DNA of 64,000 nucleotides from Sulfurisoma sp. (GCA_030691075.1 JAUYFI010000030.1:53621-117620); one strand, 5' to 3'; positions 37,176 to 47,358 are shown, numbered from the stretch's first letter. Numbers and translations: made by a program. The notes: generated from the letters alone by a model not told the origin.

Positions 37176-38245
37176 AGCCGCCCCCACGAGAAAACCATCA
37201 CCCGCCGCGAAAACAGCAGCAACAGGGCAAGGAACATGAACACATGCACCGCCCAGATGCCGACGGCAAAGCTCAGCTTGCCCTGGATCACCCAGGCCTG
37301 GCTCACGCTCAGCAGGTTGCTGTAGATCATGTAGGTCAGCAGCGCAAACACCAGGTTGTTGGTGCGGCCGCCGCGTGGATTGGCGAACGACAGCGGAATC
37401 GCCAGCAGGGCCAGGTTAAGGGCGGAGAGCGGGATGCCGATGCGCCAGACGAGTTCGGCCAGATAGTCGGGCTGGCCGTTCTTCAGCAACTCGAGCGTGG
37501 AAAGATGCTTCGGTGTCTTCTCGACGCCACGCATCTCGCGCGACTCCGTGCGGATGGCATAGCGGTCGAACTCCATCACGCGGTATTCCGTGGTGCCCGG
37601 CGTGCCCTCGTAGCGCCGTCCCTTGCCGAGGACGAGAAAGCGGTCGCCATTGGCATGGGTCTCGCTAAAGCCCTCGGCGGCGGCCATCACGCCAAGGCGG
37701 CCATGCTGCACCGAACTGATGAAGATATTCTTGACGCGGCCGTCCGCGCCGGCGGCGCCCTCGACGAAAAAGACGCGCTCGGCGTTACCCGATTCCTTGA
37801 ACGCACCAGGCGAGACGCGCGAGGCATCGTCGCGCTGATCCATGCGGTTGCGGTATTCCGCGCTCTTGTTCAGCGCCCACGGTGCAAGAACGAGGGAAAA
37901 GACCGCGATCACCGCCACCAGCGGCAACGCGAAGCGCAGCACCGGGCCGATCCAGGTCAGCAGCGAAACCCCGCTCGACAGCCAGACTGCCATTTCCGAG
38001 TCGCGATAGGCGCGCGACAGCGCAAGCAGCACCGAAACGAACAAGGTCAGCGACAGCAGGATCGGCAGGTAATTGAGGGCATTGAAGCCCAGCAGCGCCG
38101 CGACCGCCTCGGGAGCAATGGTACCGCCGGCCGCGTCGCCAAGCAGGCGGATCAACTGCGTGGTCAGCAGAATCGCGAAGAGCGCGACAAATACCGTGAC
38201 GGCGTTCTGGGTAAATTCACGCTGGGCGGCGCGCCGGAAGATCAT
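37166..38245 (-). CDS. lptF: LPS export ABC transporter permease LptF
   Basis: Partner of LptG. The gene is the 3' part of a longer track frame; the protein starts MIFRRAAQREFTQNAVTVFV and has 359 residues. Six helices and a central periplasmic domain (GNAERVFFVEGAAGADGRVK) fit LptF. The C-terminus shows ALLAIPLSFANPRGGRTNN. It lies ahead of lptG and is divergent from pepA; the pepA promoter -35 box lies seven bases from its start codon. Confidence 0.95.
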   Translation of the reverse strand: MIFRRAAQREFTQNAVTVFVALFAILLTTQLIRLLGDAAGGTIAPEAVAALLGFNALNYLPILLSLTLFVSVLLALSRAYRDSEMAVWLSSGVSLLTWIGPVLRFALPLVAVIAVFSLVLAPWALNKSAEYRNRMDQRDDASRVSPGAFKESGNAERVFFVEGAAGADGRVKNIFISSVQHGRLGVMAAAEGFSETHANGDRFLVLGKGRRYEGTPGTTEYRVMEFDRYAIRTESREMRGVEKTPKHLSTLELLKNGQPDYLAELVWRIGIPLSALNLALLAIPLSFANPRGGRTNNLVFALLTYMIYSNLLSVSQAWVIQGKLSFAVGIWAVHVFMFLALLLLFSRRVMVFSWGRLWR

Positions 38246-38252
38246 GCGGACT

Positions 38253-38282
38253 TTGACGTTTGGCAAAAAAACCGGAGATAAT
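38253..38282 (+). promoter_or_regulatory. Candidate sigma-70 promoter for pepA
   Basis: TTGACG (38253-38258), an 18-base spacer and GATAAT (38277-38282). It would start a leader of about 68 bases ahead of pepA. It is the best housekeeping-type promoter I found by eye. Confidence 0.55.
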
Positions 38283-38356
38283 GGCCCCAAGGCATTCATG
38301 CCCCGGAAAACAACGATTTCTCCGGATTCGAGACCACCCCAGCGAGGAAATAACCC

Positions 38357-39853
38357 GTGGAATTTAGCATAAAAAGCGGCAGCCCCGAGAAGCAGCGCAG
38401 CGCCTGCGTCGTCGTCGGCGTGTTCGAGCCGCGCAAGCTCTCCGTGCCCGCCGAGCTCATCGACAATGCGGCCCGCCAGTACCTGTCCGACCTGCTGCGG
38501 CGCGGCGACATGGAAGGCAAGGCCGGCTCGACGCTGCTGCTGCACAATGTGCCGGGCACCGAAGCCGACCGCGTGCTGCTGGTGGGCCTGGGCAAGGAAA
38601 AGGAATTTCGCGAGAAGGAATACCGCAACGCCATTGCCACCGCGATCCAGACCCTCAACGAAACCGGCGGTTTCGATGGCACGGTCTTCCTGACCGAGTT
38701 GCCGGTGAAGAAGCGCGACGTTGCCTGGCGGGTACGCCAGGCAACGATGGTGGCCCATGAGACGCTCTACCGTTTCGACCGGCTCAAGTCGAAGAAGGAC
38801 GACGTGCGCCGGCCGCTACGCAAGGTGACCTTCTGCGTCGAGCGCCGCTCCGATCTGGCCGCCGCCGAGGCTGCGCTGCTCCAGGGCGAGGCCATCGCCG
38901 CCGGCCAGGCACTGATGAAGGATATGTCCAACCTGCCCGCCAATTTCTGCACGCCGACCTATCTCGCCGAACAGGCGCGGGCCATGGCCGGGGAACTCGG
39001 CCTCGACGCCGAGGTGCTCGAGCGCGAGGACATGGAAAAGCTCGGCATGCATAGCCTGCTCTCGGTCGCGCGCGGCTCGCACCAGCCGCCGAAATTCATC
39101 GTGCTGCGCTACACGGGCGGCGAGACCGGGGACAAGCCCATAGTTCTTGTGGGCAAGGGCGTCACCTTCGACACCGGCGGCATTTCGCTCAAGCCCGCCC
39201 CCGAGATGGACGAGATGAAGTACGACATGTCCGGAGCGGCCAGCGTGATCGGCGCCATCAAGGCCGCCGCCATGATGAAGCTGCCGCTCAACGTCGTCGC
39301 TGTCATTCCCGCCACCGAGAACATGCCGGGCGGCCAGGCCACCCGGCCGGGCGATGTCGTCACCTCGATGTCGGGCCAGACCATCGAGATTCTCAATACC
39401 GACGCCGAGGGCCGGCTGATCCTCTGCGACGCACTGACCTACAGCGAACGTTTCGAGCCCGATTGCGTGGTCGACGTGGCCACGCTCACCGGCGCCTGCG
39501 TCATCGCGCTCGGCCATGTCGTCACCGGCCTCTTTGCCAACAACGACAGCCTGGCCCGCGAGCTGCTCGACGCCGGCCAGGAAGCCTACGACCGCGCCTG
39601 GCAGATGCCGTTGTGGGAGGATTACCAGGAGCAGTTGCACAGCAATTTCGCCGACATGGCCAACATCGGCGGCCGCCCCGGCGGCTCGATCACCGCAGCC
39701 TGTTTCCTCTCGCGCTTCGCCAAAAAATACCGCTGGGCGCACCTCGACATCGCCGGCACCGCTTGGCGCGGCGGCAAGAAGAAAGGCTCGACCGGGCGCC
39801 CGGTGCCCCTGCTCGCCCACTTCCTGATGGCGCGCGCGGGGATCGCGGATTAA
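38357..39853 (+). CDS. pepA: Leucyl aminopeptidase (cytosol aminopeptidase, M17)
   Basis: Hexameric two-metal aminopeptidase. The 498-residue protein has the M17 signature NTDAEGRL (39398-39421) and the metal ligands in [36 protein letters not shown] is the conserved catalytic lysine/aspartate region. In E. coli the same protein also binds DNA in carAB control and Xer recombination, but that cannot be judged here. It heads the pepA-holC-valS run. Confidence 0.98.
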   Translation: MEFSIKSGSPEKQRSACVVVGVFEPRKLSVPAELIDNAARQYLSDLLRRGDMEGKAGSTLLLHNVPGTEADRVLLVGLGKEKEFREKEYRNAIATAIQTLNETGGFDGTVFLTELPVKKRDVAWRVRQATMVAHETLYRFDRLKSKKDDVRRPLRKVTFCVERRSDLAAAEAALLQGEAIAAGQALMKDMSNLPANFCTPTYLAEQARAMAGELGLDAEVLEREDMEKLGMHSLLSVARGSHQPPKFIVLRYTGGETGDKPIVLVGKGVTFDTGGISLKPAPEMDEMKYDMSGAASVIGAIKAAAMMKLPLNVVAVIPATENMPGGQATRPGDVVTSMSGQTIEILNTDAEGRLILCDALTYSERFEPDCVVDVATLTGACVIALGHVVTGLFANNDSLARELLDAGQEAYDRAWQMPLWEDYQEQLHSNFADMANIGGRPGGSITAACFLSRFAKKYRWAHLDIAGTAWRGGKKKGSTGRPVPLLAHFLMARAGIAD

Positions 39854-39858
39854 GCAAC

Positions 39859-40281
39859 GTGACGCGCGTCCTTTTTCTCCATGGTGCGACCGACCGGCTG
39901 GCGGCGGCAGCGCGCTGGCTGGGTGAATCCGCAGCCACAAAACGGAACGTGGTGGTCTATGCGCCGCTCGCCGACACCGCCGAGCGCCTCGACCGCCTGC
40001 TGTGGACGCAGCTCGCCACCGGCTTCGTGCCGCATGCGCTCGCCGATTCGCCGCTCGCGGCCGAGTCGCCGATCGTCATCGCCAGCCAGCTCGACACCCT
40101 GCCCCACGACCGGACCCTGCTGAATCTCGGCGACGATGTTCCACCGGGTTTCTCGCGCTTCGAGGAACTGGTCGAGGTGGTCAGCGGCGAAGATGCCGTG
40201 CGCCTGCCGGCGCGCGACCGCTTCAAGTTCTACCGCGAACGCGGCTACGCCCCGGAGTCCCGGGAAATCGGGACGCAGTGA
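39859..40281 (+). CDS. holC: DNA polymerase III chi subunit
   Basis: Chi links the clamp loader to SSB on the lagging strand. The 140-residue protein starts at a GTG, reading TRVLFLHGATDRLAAAARWL, and contains RLDRLLWTQLATGFVPHALA and RFEELVEVVSGEDAVRLPAR, with RFKFYRERGY at the end. The start follows the pepA stop by five bases. The order pepA-holC-valS is usual in this class. Confidence 0.93.
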   Translation: MTRVLFLHGATDRLAAAARWLGESAATKRNVVVYAPLADTAERLDRLLWTQLATGFVPHALADSPLAAESPIVIASQLDTLPHDRTLLNLGDDVPPGFSRFEELVEVVSGEDAVRLPARDRFKFYRERGYAPESREIGTQ

Positions 40282-40285
40282 AGCC

Positions 40286-40747
40286 ATGACCGACAACATC
40301 ATCGACAAGGCGGATTCGCTGATGCGCCGCCATCGAGCCTTCGTCGCCGGCGAGGCGATGCCCGCCGACAGCCCAACCGCCGTCCCGCCAGCGCCGACTT
40401 TTTCGGCGGCCAGCACTGAAGCCGAGGCCGAGGACATTCCGCTGCTGACCGAAGTCGTGGCGGATGACGCTGGCGCGATGGGACTTCCGCCGCTGGCCGG
40501 TGGCACCGACATCGAAGTCCTGCTGCGCGAACGGCTGGCCGCCGCCCTGCCGCGGCAACGTGAGGTGCTGCGCCACGAACTGGCGCTCTGGCTCGACGAA
40601 CAGTTGCCGCAGATCGTCATGCGCGTGCTCGACGGCGTCACCGACCAGCTCGTCGCCCAGATCAATACCCAAGCCCGCATGGCGCTGCTGCCCAAGCTTC
40701 AAGCCGCGCTCGAAGCCGATAATTCAGGACTGAGTACCGAGGACTGA
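40286..40747 (+). CDS. Hypothetical protein between holC and valS (DUF2486-like)
   Basis: A 153-residue protein starting MTDNIIDKADSLMRRHRAFV. The middle is acidic (EAEAEDIPLLTEVV) and the C-terminal third is helical (LRHELALWLDEQLPQIVMRV). The position between holC and valS is where betaproteobacteria carry a short DUF2486-type protein, so I suggest that family, with low certainty. Element A lies at residues 32-39 and is read AVPPAPTF. The last codons, for LSTED, are made by a repeat that continues past the stop. Confidence 0.65.
   Translation: MTDNIIDKADSLMRRHRAFVAGEAMPADSPTAVPPAPTFSAASTEAEAEDIPLLTEVVADDAGAMGLPPLAGGTDIEVLLRERLAAALPRQREVLRHELALWLDEQLPQIVMRVLDGVTDQLVAQINTQARMALLPKLQAALEADNSGLSTED
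40379..40402 (+). repeat. Element A, short form, inside the holC-valS hypothetical gene (sense)
   Basis: GCCGTCCCGCCAGCGCCGAC followed by TTTT, the consensus form. It is read AVPPAPTF. Confidence 0.92.
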
Positions 40748-40813
40748 GTCCAAAACCCAACCCTCATCCCTCAGTCCTCATCCTCATCCCTCAGTCCTCA
40801 TCCCTCAGTCCTA
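40726..40813 (+). repeat. Tandem and inverted repeat between the hypothetical gene and valS
   Basis: Two direct copies of GGACTGAGT span the stop codon, followed by three copies of CCCTCAGTCCT and interspersed CCTCAT units. GGACTGAG is the inverse of CTCAGTCC, so either left copy can pair with any right copy to form a hairpin. Several alternative foldings are possible. Confidence 0.8.
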
Positions 40814-40819
40814 TCTTTT

Positions 40820-43609
40820 ATGGAACTTGCCAAGAGCTTTGAACCCGCCGCCATCGAGCGCCGCTGGTATCCCGAATGGGAGGCGCGCGGCTACTTCGCC
40901 GCCGGCCTCGACACCTCGAAATCCGACAACTTCTGCATCCTGCTGCCGCCGCCCAACGTCACCGGCACGCTGCACATGGGCCACGGCTTCAACCAGGCGA
41001 TCATGGATACGCTGACGCGTTACCACCGCATGCGCGGCGCCAACACGCTGTGGCAGCCGGGGACCGATCACGCCGGCATCGCCACCCAGATCGTCGTCGA
41101 GCGCCAGCTCGACGCGCAGGGCATCTCCCGCCACGACCTCGGCCGCGACAAGTTCCTCGAGAAGGTCTGGGAGTGGAAGGAATACTCGGGCGGCAGCATC
41201 ACCCGCCAGATGCGTCGCCTCGGCACCAGCCCGGACTGGACGCGCGAGCGCTTCACCATGGACGCCGGCCTGTCGAAGATCGTCACCGAGACCTTCGTCC
41301 GCTTGCACAAGGAAGGCTTGATCTACCGCGGCAAGCGGCTGGTCAACTGGGACCCGAAGCTGCTCACCGCCGTCTCCGACCTCGAGGTGGTCAGCGAGGA
41401 AGAGGACGGCTCGATGTGGGATATCCGCTATCCTTTCGCCGAGGGCGAAGGCGCGCTGATCGTCGCCACCACGCGCCCGGAAACGCTGCTCGGCGACGTC
41501 GCCGTGGCGGTGAACCCCGATGACGAACGCTACGCCCATCTCGTCGGCAGGCATGTCCGCCTGCCCCTGTGCGACCGCACCATTCCGATCATTGCCGACA
41601 GCTATGTCGACCGGGCGTTCGGCACCGGCTGCGTCAAGATCACGCCGGCGCACGATTTCAACGACTGGCAGGTCGGCCATCGCCACGGCTTGGCGCCGAT
41701 CTCGATCCTGACCCTCGATGCCCGCATCAACGAGCACGGCCCGGAAAAATATCGCGGCATGGACCGCTACGATGCCCGCAAGGCCATCGTCGCCGACCTC
41801 GAAGCCCTCGGCCTGCTCGCCTCGACCAAGCCGCACAAGCTGATGGTGCCGCGCGGCGACCGCACCGGCGTGGTGATCGAGCCGATGCTCACCGACCAGT
41901 GGTTCGTCGCCATGAGTAAACCGGCCGCCGACGGAAAAAGCATCGCCGGCAAAGCGCTGGAATGCGTCGCCTCGGGCGAGATCAGGTTCGTGCCCGAGCA
42001 GTGGGTCAACACCTACAACCAGTGGCTCAACAACATCCAGGACTGGTGCATCTCGCGCCAACTGTGGTGGGGCCACCAGATCCCGGCCTGGTATTCCGAC
42101 GACGGCCGCATCTATGTCGCGCACGACGAGACCGAGGCCTACGCGCAGGCGAAGCACGACGGCTACAGCGGCGGCCTCGAGCGCGACCCCGACGTGCTGG
42201 ACACTTGGTACTCCTCGGCCCTGTGGCCCTTCTCGACGCTGGACTGGACGCCTTCGTTCCCGGTCAAATCGAATCCGGCGCTCGACCTTTACCTGCCCTC
42301 GACGGTGCTGGTCACCGGCTTCGACATCATTTTCTTCTGGGTCGCCCGCATGGTGATGATGACCAAGCACATCACCGGCAGGATCCCCTTCAAGCACGTC
42401 TATGTCCATGGCCTGATCCGCGACGCGGAAGGGCAGAAGATGTCCAAGTCCAAGGGCAACGTGCTCGACCCCATCGACCTCATCGACGGCATCAGCCTCG
42501 ACGACCTGGTTGCCAAGCGCACAACCGGCCTCATGAACCCGAAGCAGGCCGAGCAGATCGCCCGGCGCACGCGCAAGGAATATCCGGAAGGCATCCCCGG
42601 CTTCGGCACCGACGCGCTGCGCTTCACCTTTCTTTCGCTGGCCAGCCCGGGTCGCGACATCAAGTTCGACATGAACCGCTGCGAGGGTTATCGCAACTTC
42701 TGCAACAAGCTGTGGAACGCCACGCGCTTCATGCTGATGAACTGCGAAGGCCAGGACGTCGGCCAGGACGACGACGCCGACTTCGACTACGGCGACGCCG
42801 ACCGCTGGATCGTTTCGCGCCTGCAACGCACCGAGGCCGAGGTGGCGAAGCATTTCGCCGACTACCGTTTCGACCTGCTGGCGCGGGCCATCTACGAATT
42901 CGTCTGGGACGAGTACTGCGACTGGTATCTCGAGCTGGCCAAGGTCAGTCTGCAGTCGGACAACGCCGCCCGCCAGCGCGCCACGCGACGCACGCTGGTG
43001 CGCGTGCTCGAGGCCACGCTCCGCCTGGCCCACCCGCTGATCCCGTTCATTACCGAGGAACTGTGGCAATCGGTTAGGGATCTGGCCGGGCGCCAGGGCG
43101 ACTCCATCATGCAGCAGGCCTACCCGGCGAGCGAGACGGCGCGCATCGACACGGGCGCCGAGGCCAGAATCCAGTTGCTCAAGGACATGGTCGGCGCCTG
43201 CCGTAGCTTGCGCGGTGAAATGAACATTCCCCCCGCGCAGAAGGTGCCGCTAGTCGGCGCCGGTGACACGGCAACCCTGGAGGCCGTCGGCCCCTACCTC
43301 GCCGCCCTGGCCAGGCTGACCGGGGTCGTGGCGGTGGAAACGCTGCCCGACACCGAAGCGCCCGTGCAGATCGTCGGCCAGTTCCGGCTGATGCTCAAGA
43401 TCGAGATCGATGTCGCGGCCGAACGCGAGCGGCTCGGCAAGGAACTGGCTCGTGTCGACGGCGAAATCGTCAAGGCCGAGAAAAAACTGGCGACGCCGAG
43501 CTTCGTCGACCGCGCACCCGCCGCGGTGGTGGCACAGGAGCGGGAACGGCTCGCCGGCTTCGGTGCGCTGCGCGAGAAGCTGGCCAGTCAGTTGCAGCGT
43601 CTGAAATGA
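40820..43609 (+). CDS. valS: Valyl-tRNA synthetase
   Basis: Class I synthetase that charges tRNA-Val. The 929-residue protein shows the HIGH block [20 protein letters not shown], the KMSKS loop in [20 protein letters not shown], and the C-terminal coiled-coil tRNA-binding arm ([20 protein letters not shown]). The start [20 protein letters not shown] is standard. A segment near residue 813 (VGAGDTA) resembles element A but is probably native sequence. A strong terminator follows the stop codon. Confidence 0.98.
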   Translation: MELAKSFEPAAIERRWYPEWEARGYFAAGLDTSKSDNFCILLPPPNVTGTLHMGHGFNQAIMDTLTRYHRMRGANTLWQPGTDHAGIATQIVVERQLDAQGISRHDLGRDKFLEKVWEWKEYSGGSITRQMRRLGTSPDWTRERFTMDAGLSKIVTETFVRLHKEGLIYRGKRLVNWDPKLLTAVSDLEVVSEEEDGSMWDIRYPFAEGEGALIVATTRPETLLGDVAVAVNPDDERYAHLVGRHVRLPLCDRTIPIIADSYVDRAFGTGCVKITPAHDFNDWQVGHRHGLAPISILTLDARINEHGPEKYRGMDRYDARKAIVADLEALGLLASTKPHKLMVPRGDRTGVVIEPMLTDQWFVAMSKPAADGKSIAGKALECVASGEIRFVPEQWVNTYNQWLNNIQDWCISRQLWWGHQIPAWYSDDGRIYVAHDETEAYAQAKHDGYSGGLERDPDVLDTWYSSALWPFSTLDWTPSFPVKSNPALDLYLPSTVLVTGFDIIFFWVARMVMMTKHITGRIPFKHVYVHGLIRDAEGQKMSKSKGNVLDPIDLIDGISLDDLVAKRTTGLMNPKQAEQIARRTRKEYPEGIPGFGTDALRFTFLSLASPGRDIKFDMNRCEGYRNFCNKLWNATRFMLMNCEGQDVGQDDDADFDYGDADRWIVSRLQRTEAEVAKHFADYRFDLLARAIYEFVWDEYCDWYLELAKVSLQSDNAARQRATRRTLVRVLEATLRLAHPLIPFITEELWQSVRDLAGRQGDSIMQQAYPASETARIDTGAEARIQLLKDMVGACRSLRGEMNIPPAQKVPLVGAGDTATLEAVGPYLAALARLTGVVAVETLPDTEAPVQIVGQFRLMLKIEIDVAAERERLGKELARVDGEIVKAEKKLATPSFVDRAPAAVVAQERERLAGFGALREKLASQLQRLK

Positions 43610-43610
43610 A

Positions 43611-43633
43611 TGAGGGCCCCACTGGGGCCCTCA
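43611..43633 (+). terminator. Rho-independent-type terminator after valS
   Basis: Perfect ten-base stem TGAGGGCCCC / GGGGCCCTCA with loop ACT, starting two bases after the valS stop. The following sequence TCTCTCGTCTTT is only partly T-rich. Confidence 0.75.
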
Positions 43634-43692
43634 TCTCTCGTCTTTGGCCTCCCGCCGCAATTTCGCCGAGGGGGCCCGTCACGGTGCTGTGC

Positions 43693-44565
43693 TTATTTCA
43701 CCCCGGCGACGTCTTCCATCATTTTCAGCGTCGCATCCGGATGGCCGCCGATGGCCATGAACTGTCCCATGGTCAGGGACGGGAAGGACAGCGCGGTGCG
43801 GAAACGGCCGTGCAGCGCCATTACCTTGCCGTCGACCACGAACACTTCCCACGGCAGCGTTGCGACATGCTCGGCGCCGTTGATCTTCCCGATCCAGTTG
43901 CCTTCGCCGTTCTCCTTGTCATTCTGGGCGACGCCGAAGACGGCGAGTTTCTTGTCGGCATAGACGAGTTCGTAGACCTTGCTCAGATTGCCGGCGCCCT
44001 TGGCTAGATTGTCGCGGACAGCCTTGACCGCGGCATCGAAGTTGCCATAGTCCCGCAGGGTGGAGCGGTCATCGAAGCGCTCCATGCCGAACATATAGCG
44101 GTAAGTCGGCAGGTCGTCGGCGTCGACTTCGCCGCCGAAGGGCTTGCCTGCGCCGAAGGTGGACTGGAGCTTGCCGGCGACCGCCTTGTAGGCGGCTTCC
44201 GCCTTGCCGTAGTTCTTGCGCAGATAGGCGCGACCCCAGTACTCCGGATTGGAGTAGGACACGGTGCCGTCTGACTTGACGCCGATGCGGATCGGAATGG
44301 CAACGACGGCCGTGCCGCCCATGGCCTTGAGCGCATCGGTGAACCCGCTGTCGGTCACCATGATCGCGCCGTGGCTGGGAATGCCCTGCGGCTGGTAACG
44401 ACCCACCACGGTGAATCCCGCAGCGGTCAGTTTCTGCTCGGCAGCCGCCATCGCGGCCTTGACGCCGCCACCGGCGACCTTGGCATCGGCGTAAACGAAG
44501 GGTTGCAGCGCCCAAGCGGAAAGCGCCGCGAACATCAGGGCAGTACCGGCAATAAAGCGTTTCAT
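43693..44565 (-). CDS. Periplasmic protein of unknown function
   Basis: A 290-residue protein with a signal peptide (MKRFIAGTALMFAALSAWAL, likely cleavage after AWA). The mature sequence starts QPFVYADAKVAGGGVKAAM. Two alpha-beta segments follow (KLTAAGFTVVGRYQPQGIPS and ALKAMGGTAVVAIPIRIGVK), then YWGRAYLRKNYGKAEAAYKA. No cofactor motif or conserved cysteine was seen. I do not recognise the family; the first part weakly recalls DUF302-type folds. It lies alone, with a terminator-like region on one side and the FadL terminator on the other. Confidence 0.6.
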   Translation of the reverse strand: MKRFIAGTALMFAALSAWALQPFVYADAKVAGGGVKAAMAAAEQKLTAAGFTVVGRYQPQGIPSHGAIMVTDSGFTDALKAMGGTAVVAIPIRIGVKSDGTVSYSNPEYWGRAYLRKNYGKAEAAYKAVAGKLQSTFGAGKPFGGEVDADDLPTYRYMFGMERFDDRSTLRDYGNFDAAVKAVRDNLAKGAGNLSKVYELVYADKKLAVFGVAQNDKENGEGNWIGKINGAEHVATLPWEVFVVDGKVMALHGRFRTALSFPSLTMGQFMAIGGHPDATLKMMEDVAGVK

Positions 44566-44613
44566 GGAGTCTCCTTTTGTTCAGTGAATGATTGTTTTCT
44601 TATGAAACAACGG

Positions 44614-44649
44614 CCGAAAAAAATCGGCGACGCATAATGCGTCGCCGAT
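44614..44649 (-). terminator. Terminator after the FadL-type gene
   Basis: A 13-base perfect stem ATCGGCGACGCAT / ATGCGTCGCCGAT around a single central base, followed on the minus strand by TTTTTTTCGG. It lies 24 bases after the stop of the outer membrane gene. Confidence 0.85.
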
Positions 44650-44673
44650 CCTAGCGTGGTTTACAGCACTCGG

Positions 44674-46143
44674 TTAGAAGCGCCGTGTAAACATCGCCTG
44701 CCAGTTGACCTGGCTGTGGCTGGTCGTGATGTTGCTCGCATTCTTGACACTGTTTTCCGGCGCCATGGTCACCGAGAAATCGACGTTCGAATCCTTGCTT
44801 ACCGCATAACCCAGGCCCGCCGTGTATTGATGGGTGATGATGGCGGGGAACAACGGGTTCATGAACTGCGAGTTCACCGGGTCGTTGGCGATGTTGGCGC
44901 CAAAACGCAGGGTCATCGCGTCGCTCATCTTGTACGAAGCGCCGATCTGGAACACATCCTGGTCGACCCAGTTCATGGGCGACGCCATATTCATGGCGCT
45001 ACCCGCAAACATGCCATCCGTCGCAATGAATTGCAGGCGGAATGTCTTCATGGTTTCAGACCACTTGATCAACTTGTAGTCGGCCACGATCTGCCACTGG
45101 CTGTTGGCCTGGTAAGAGATGCCGATGCCGTAGGTCTCGGGCCACTGGAAGTCGATGATCTTGTAGTTACCACTCACGCTCATCTGACTCAAACCACCCG
45201 TTCCGAGGGAAGCAGCTCCGGTGTTTGGACCGACTTTCACCTGCATATTCACCTTGCCGCTGCCGGTCATGTCCTTCAGATTGGTCTTGGCATGGTAAAC
45301 ACCGCCAACCGCCAGTTGCGGCGTCGCCTTCCAGGTAAATCCAACGTTGAAGGCCGTGCCCGTCGTCGTGGCCTTCTGTTTCATCTTGTTGGTGCCTTCG
45401 GAGACGTCGATGGCCATGTAATCAACGTCGTTAATGCAAGCACCGCCCAGCGCGGGAATACCGGCGCCAGTGCATGAGCCGCCCGGAGCATTATTGTTGA
45501 AAACACCAAACAAGCCGGTAATCATGCTTCCACCGACGACACCGCTAGCCACCATCCCCGAGAGCAAACTTCCGGACATCGGCTGGCGCATGTCCATGCC
45601 GCCCCAGAGATAGTCGAACGTGCCGGCAATGTTGAAGTTTTCCGTCACATCGAAACCCAGGGGAAACAGGATGCGGCCGATGCCGAGTTCGGTGCGCGCT
45701 TCCTGCCCGGAACCACCAGAGGTAGTCCCGATCATCGAGCTATATCCGCTGATAAACGAGCTCGTGCCGTATTCCGTTCCCATGCCGCCCTGCGCCATCA
45801 TGCCGACGCCCCAGGTAACGATGCCATCCTTGCGGGTATAGCCAACCGCCGGCATGTAATAGCCCGAGCCGTCCGAATGCTTCGACGTGCCGGGCATGCT
45901 GGAGTCGATGTTCGGATTCAGGTTGCCGATCGCCACGGCGAAACGGCTGGTGCCGCTCTTGATCAAGGTCAGCGTGGCGGGGTTGTTGATGAGACCCGCG
46001 TTGCCGTTGTCGTAGGCCATCGAGGCGCCACCCATGCCGGTGGCGACCGGGCCGTAGCCTTCCAGGTTCATGCCGTTGGTGGCGAAGGCCGGGCTGGCGA
46101 GGCCAGCAACGGTCAGCAGAGCAGCGATCTTCTTGAGCTTCAT
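44674..46143 (-). CDS. Outer membrane protein of the FadL/OmpP1/TodX family
   Basis: Beta-barrel channel for hydrophobic compounds. The 489-residue protein has a signal peptide (MKLKKIAALLTVAGLASPAF, cleavage after AFA) and a mature start NGMNLEGYGPVATGMGGASM, typical of the N-terminal hatch, followed by NAGLINNPATL. The C-terminus ends in a beta strand with a terminal phenylalanine (WQAMFTRRF). The substrate is unknown; family members carry fatty acids or aromatics. It lies next to dsrE2 on the same strand. Confidence 0.92.
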   Translation of the reverse strand: MKLKKIAALLTVAGLASPAFATNGMNLEGYGPVATGMGGASMAYDNGNAGLINNPATLTLIKSGTSRFAVAIGNLNPNIDSSMPGTSKHSDGSGYYMPAVGYTRKDGIVTWGVGMMAQGGMGTEYGTSSFISGYSSMIGTTSGGSGQEARTELGIGRILFPLGFDVTENFNIAGTFDYLWGGMDMRQPMSGSLLSGMVASGVVGGSMITGLFGVFNNNAPGGSCTGAGIPALGGACINDVDYMAIDVSEGTNKMKQKATTTGTAFNVGFTWKATPQLAVGGVYHAKTNLKDMTGSGKVNMQVKVGPNTGAASLGTGGLSQMSVSGNYKIIDFQWPETYGIGISYQANSQWQIVADYKLIKWSETMKTFRLQFIATDGMFAGSAMNMASPMNWVDQDVFQIGASYKMSDAMTLRFGANIANDPVNSQFMNPLFPAIITHQYTAGLGYAVSKDSNVDFSVTMAPENSVKNASNITTSHSQVNWQAMFTRRF

Positions 46144-46276
46144 CTATTTCTCCTCCCGCAACGCAGGGTACGTTGGATCAATGGGTTACAAACCAAACCT
46201 AAACTTACAACTCAGCCGCGATTTCCAGACTGAGGACTTTCCGAACTATAGTGGGGCGCATGCCCCGGTCGCAACA

Positions 46277-46301
46277 CAAAAAGTGCCCCATTCGGGGGCT
46301 C
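46277..46301 (-). terminator. Terminator after dsrE2
   Basis: On the minus strand AGCCCC-CGAAT-GGGGC is followed by ACTTTTTGTG, about 30 bases after the dsrE2 stop. Confidence 0.7.
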
Positions 46302-46329
46302 AGTTTGTTCATGTTGCGTCGATACAACA

Positions 46330-46932
46330 TCAGATGAAGAGCGTGACGTCGGCCGTTTGCGCAACGGGCAGGAATGAGGCAGCACCCACGAAGTCCATGC
46401 CATCGACGAAGTCTTCATGGTTGAAGCCGAACAACTCCACGGTCATCTGGCAGACGACGAACTTGACGCCGGCTTCTTGGGAGAGTTCGCGAAGTTCCTC
46501 GATCTTGGCCACGCCGTTGTTGGCGATGGTCTGCTGCATCAACTTGGTGGCGACCGTCTCGAAGCCCGGGATGCCGGCCTGAATCAGGTTGGGGATGTTC
46601 CAGTTGATGCTCTTGAACCAGTCCGGGCCGAAAGGCATTTTCATCGGCATGCCAGGGTTGCCCAGCGGGCTGATCTTCAGGTCGGAAACGTCCTTCTTGA
46701 CGAGATTGAGGCCGTAGAAGGTGAAGAAGATGGTGACATCCCAGCCCATCGCGGCGGCGGTCGAGGCGAGGATGAACGGCGGGTAGGCCCAGTCCAGCGT
46801 GCCCTTGGTGGCGATGATGGCCATCGAGGGGGTCTTGGCTTCCTGAATTTCCTGCAGCTTCTGCGGCAGGATCTCGTCGAGCCGCTGGCGGATCAGATCG
46901 TCGATGACGGCAATTTCGGGGGTGGCGCCCAT
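46330..46932 (-). CDS. dsrE2: DsrE2-type sulfur carrier protein (DsrE/DsrF-like)
   Basis: A 200-residue DsrE-fold protein. After a helical N-terminus it shows SMAIIATKGTLDWAYPPFIL and MGWDVTIFFTFYGLNLVKK, and the conserved cysteine lies at residue 161 in VVCQMTVELFGFNHEDF, matching the CxMxxxxxG block of DsrE2. DsrE2 proteins accept or hand over sulfane sulfur and are usually encoded beside tusA and a rhodanese in sulfur oxidisers. Here tusA lies 36 bases upstream on the same strand. Some DsrE2 proteins are membrane-associated; hydrophobic stretches here are moderate. Confidence 0.88.
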   Translation of the reverse strand: MGATPEIAVIDDLIRQRLDEILPQKLQEIQEAKTPSMAIIATKGTLDWAYPPFILASTAAAMGWDVTIFFTFYGLNLVKKDVSDLKISPLGNPGMPMKMPFGPDWFKSINWNIPNLIQAGIPGFETVATKLMQQTIANNGVAKIEELRELSQEAGVKFVVCQMTVELFGFNHEDFVDGMDFVGAASFLPVAQTADVTLFI

Positions 46933-46968
46933 GCTGTTCTCCTCCTTGGTAATTATCGTTGTCGCTGC

Positions 46969-47196
46969 TTACTTGCGCTTGATGAAGAACTCGAATTCCT
47001 TGTTCTTCTCGGCGCTGGAGAGCAGCTCGTTGCCGGTCTGCTTGGCGAAGGCCTGGAAATCCTTGACGGAGCCCGGGTCGGTGGCCAGGATGCGCAGCGT
47101 CTGGCCCGGGGTCAGTTCGGTCAGTGCCTTCTTGGCGCGCAGAATAGGCAGCGGGCAGTTGAGGCCGCGGGCGTCGAGTTCTTTGTCGAAATTCAT
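46969..47196 (-). CDS. tusA: TusA sulfurtransferase
   Basis: Small sulfur carrier, 75 residues, with the active-site motif CPLP at residues 14-17 in LDARGLNCPLPILRAKKAL and the conserved LRILATDPGSVKDFQAFAKQ. In sulfur oxidisers TusA passes sulfane sulfur between rhodanese, DsrE-type proteins and the oxidising complexes, as well as serving tRNA thiolation. It heads the tusA-dsrE2 pair. Confidence 0.95.
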   Translation of the reverse strand: MNFDKELDARGLNCPLPILRAKKALTELTPGQTLRILATDPGSVKDFQAFAKQTGNELLSSAEKNKEFEFFIKRK

Positions 47197-47358
47197 TTCG
47201 TTTCCTCGCAGAGTGTGAGTTGTGGGTGAAGGGTAAAATGATCGGGTATCAAGAAAGAGCGCTGCGGCAGGTCGGCACCCGGGAAATTAAGTACGCGATG
47301 ATATTCCGAGGCGGCCGGCCTTAGCAACCCTCATCGCTGCTGCAATGCAACAGCCGGG

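Noticed and set aside
43252-43272. A degenerate element A copy in valS (VGAGDTA)
   Set aside because: Two mismatches in about 20 bases and no AAAAGTC end. The residues fit the natural sequence of ValRS after the [10 protein letters not shown] segment, so I did not count it.
47233-47253. FNR-like site ATGAT-CGGGT-ATCAA upstream of tusA
   Set aside because: The spacer is five bases instead of four and the first base does not match.
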